Below, piece by piece: positions 62,231 through 64,000 of a stretch of 64,000 bases of DNA. Both the position numbers and the translations under genes were made by a program. The notes under the pieces were generated by a model, which worked only from the letters and a program-made list of their open reading frames with translations, did not search any database and was not told the DNA's origin. How positions within the stretch are numbered: the stretch's first letter is position 1; every line of letters starts with the position of its first letter. Source of the stretch: Cladobotryum mycophilum (Eukaryota; Ascomycota; Sordariomycetes; Hypocreales; Hypocreaceae); assembly GCA_036429605.1 (NCBI GenBank), contig CM071590.1, positions 744,001-808,000 of the forward strand. Reading direction: 5' to 3'.

Positions 62231-62631
62231 GGAGATAGAACCTTTAACATCTCTTGGAGGAACTCCTCAGATGCGCCCTGGTTATACTGATCCCGAGGAG
62301 TACCCGCATCTTTGCCCACGGGTTCGACCGCATAACGGATCACAGGCGGCTTTTGAGTCGTACTCCAGTCCCAGCTGAACTCGATGGGGTTGTAATCGTC
62401 TGTCATGAAAGACTTCCATTGTTCTGCTCTCAACTTGTCGACGATGCCTAGCCGTGGTGCGATAGACTGGGCAAAGAAGTCGAGATGCTTGAGCTGCGCA
62501 GGATAGGAGTAAGACGACTTTTTGAGCAGGATGGCTAGTACGTAACCAGACCGCCGCCACCAGTATCGCCCGTGGTCACTGAGCGACTCTTGATGGTTAG
62601 AGTCTACTTGATGCCATGCTGGCGAGTCCAT
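62222..62631 (-). pseudogene. N-terminal fragment of a DMATS-type indole prenyltransferase
   Basis: About 137 codons from MDSPAWHQVDSNHQ (62631; an earlier Met at 62646). Family features are Y-W-W-R-R-S-G, S-F-M-T-D-D, P-I-E-F-S-W-D-W with the conserved indole-binding Glu, and V-I-R-Y with the first diphosphate-contacting Arg, then G-T-P-R-D-Q-Y-N-Q. Similarity stops around SPPDM (62222-62232). The frame then runs on only to a stop at 62119, while NRPS condensation sequence continues in a different frame. Full-length relatives are about 400-450 residues, so two thirds, including the later diphosphate-binding Lys/Tyr residues, are absent. Prenylation activity is impossible from this piece. The original cluster probably made a prenylated indole peptide. 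Confidence 0.8.
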
Positions 62632-63089
62632 AGTCAAAATATACAAATAGAGTCAAGCTTTTGAGAAAGATTAGAATTGGTTTACAGATGCAAATTTCAT
62701 AACGCCTGAACATCTCACATCGCTCTTATAGCTGTTAAACATGCCCAGTCAACAAGGTCAACTTAGGTGCCTATGAAATGGCACAAGTACCATCCAGCAT
62801 CGTGCCCCTGGACCTGATCTTCCTAGCCTAGACTTCCCCCTTGCCACCCTGGCCCGCTTCGGCACTGCTAATGTGACGTCCTACTCCTGTCCCAAATCCC
62901 AAATCAGCTAGCTGAACGTGGATTTAGCTTTTTGAATGTGAGGGTGAACGTAAATATGTACTGAGATGTATGAAAGGGGCTGGGGGTGTATGGAAATTGA
63001 CGGCACATATATTACTAAGACACCACTGGTGCAGTGACTGCTCTAGGACTGTTCTCCATACATAGTTTGAGTTGCAACTTAACCCTAAT
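62632..63089. promoter_or_regulatory. Former DMATS upstream region
   Basis: 458 bp of ordinary composition upstream of the DMATS fragment. It would drive the chimeric transcript if still active. I see no clear motif. Confidence 0.4.
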
Positions 63090-64000
63090 AAAGACCGAGA
63101 GATTATATAATCGTATATTTACTTAATTCTATAGCTTTTGTAATTTATTCTTTTTAGTTTTAATAGCTAAATAATTTATATAAGTTTAATTTTATATAAA
63201 ATTATTAAATAAATAAAACATTATAAAATAATTATAATAACTATAAAATAATAAGTATATTGTAATAGTAAAAGAAAGCACAATAATAAAAGAGAATACA
63301 ATAGCTCAAAAGCTTTCACTAGTCTAGGGTAACCTTACTAAAACTATAACCATTAATAAAACATTATTTAATATCTAAGAAATTAATATAACCTAAATTA
63401 ATTATTAAAAGTTAATTTAATCTAAAAATAAAGATTAATAATAGATTAGTATCTAATTAGATATTTTAAATAAATAAAAAACAATAAAAGCTAGCGTATA
63501 AGCACTGTTATCTACGAATAGGAACAAAATCAATCAAGTTAAACAAATAAAGATAAAGAATTGATTATTAATATTATTATATAAAGGCACAAATAATCTT
63601 TTTTATTCTTCAAGCCGTTCTACTACCTGTTTTTCTAGTATTCTAATTTGGAGATTAAGCTTCCCTACGCTAAAATACACCTAGCTCTATTATAGTATTC
63701 TTATTAAAATAAACCTTATATTTCTTTAAATCATAATAAATTTCACTATATATATTCATTTAAAAAAACTTTATATACTTAATTCATGTCTTAAAAGAGT
63801 TAATGTAGTTATATAATTAAAGTTTTAATATAATATAAATATATAAAAGCTTAAAATATTTATTAAAATTAAATTCTATAATGGTTTATAATACTACAAT
63901 TCCTTTATTAGTAAAATATTTTAAATAAACAAATACTTTAAATATAGTATTTTATTTTATTAAATACTTTAATAAACTTTATTATACTTAAAGCTATAAA
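63090..64000. mobile_element. AT-saturated decayed repeat, truncated by the window end
   Basis: Composition switches abruptly near 63090 to the same AT-rich, TA-dominated sequence as the hAT block and stays so to 64000. No frame, terminal repeat or target duplication can be defined because the right end is outside. A RIP-mutated transposon is the likely nature. Confidence 0.55.

Noticed and set aside
62225..62262. Short intron joining DMATS and NRPS frames
   Set aside because: The only GT-AG pair gives about 35 bp and would make a DMATS-condensation chimera unknown in any family.
1..64000. CRISPR arrays, bacterial operons, rRNA genes
   Set aside because: None seen; gene structure is eukaryotic throughout.

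Overview
The window is nuclear DNA of a filamentous ascomycete, most likely a member of the Eurotiales (Aspergillus/Penicillium type). The evidence is the gene set: Atg17, a fungal calpain, a NiCoT metal transporter, a fungal squalene-hopene cyclase, NRPS and DMATS genes, a NACHT-ankyrin NLR and F-box genes. Introns are short (46-70 bp) with CTAAC/CTGAC branch sites, and AT-saturated repeats look RIP-mutated. There is no sign of bacterial or organellar DNA. All exon limits were placed by eye from GT/AG sites, frame and family conservation.

Layout. 1-4506: a calpain-type protease gene (-). 4507-8402: no recognisable gene. 8403-12586: a small Cys-containing hypothetical protein, a Ni/Co transporter (-) and a malate/L-lactate dehydrogenase (-). 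13054-17939: a squalene-hopene cyclase (-) head to head with a cytochrome P450 (+), a plausible two-gene triterpenoid locus. 18392-19936: atg17. 21612-25427: three tandem copies of a small secreted protein family, the middle one broken. 29135-30190: a secreted heme-thiolate (chloroperoxidase-family) protein. 32246-34976: three F-box genes. 35908-38529: two paralogous 135-residue proteins with identical three-exon structure. 39018-48377: a block of three hAT-type DNA transposons, two of them nested in an older one, each with a perfect 8-bp target duplication and heavy AT mutation. 49432-55657: an NLR (NACHT plus ankyrin repeats) divergent from a protein kinase. 56492-62631: an NRPS remnant (C-A-MT-T-C) joined out of frame to the N-terminal third of a DMATS prenyltransferase. 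63090-64000: another AT-rich decayed repeat running off the window.

Four otherwise good genes (cyclase, atg17, peroxidase, NLR) each have a single -1 frame slip exactly inside a G or A run. This looks more like homopolymer undercalling in the assembly than four independent inactivations. The DMATS/NRPS junction and the broken secreted-protein copy are not of that kind and look like real rearrangements.

The window is typical accessory or subtelomere-like fungal DNA: secondary metabolism, fast-evolving secreted proteins, NLR and F-box genes around a transposon graveyard, with a few housekeeping genes in the left 20 kb.
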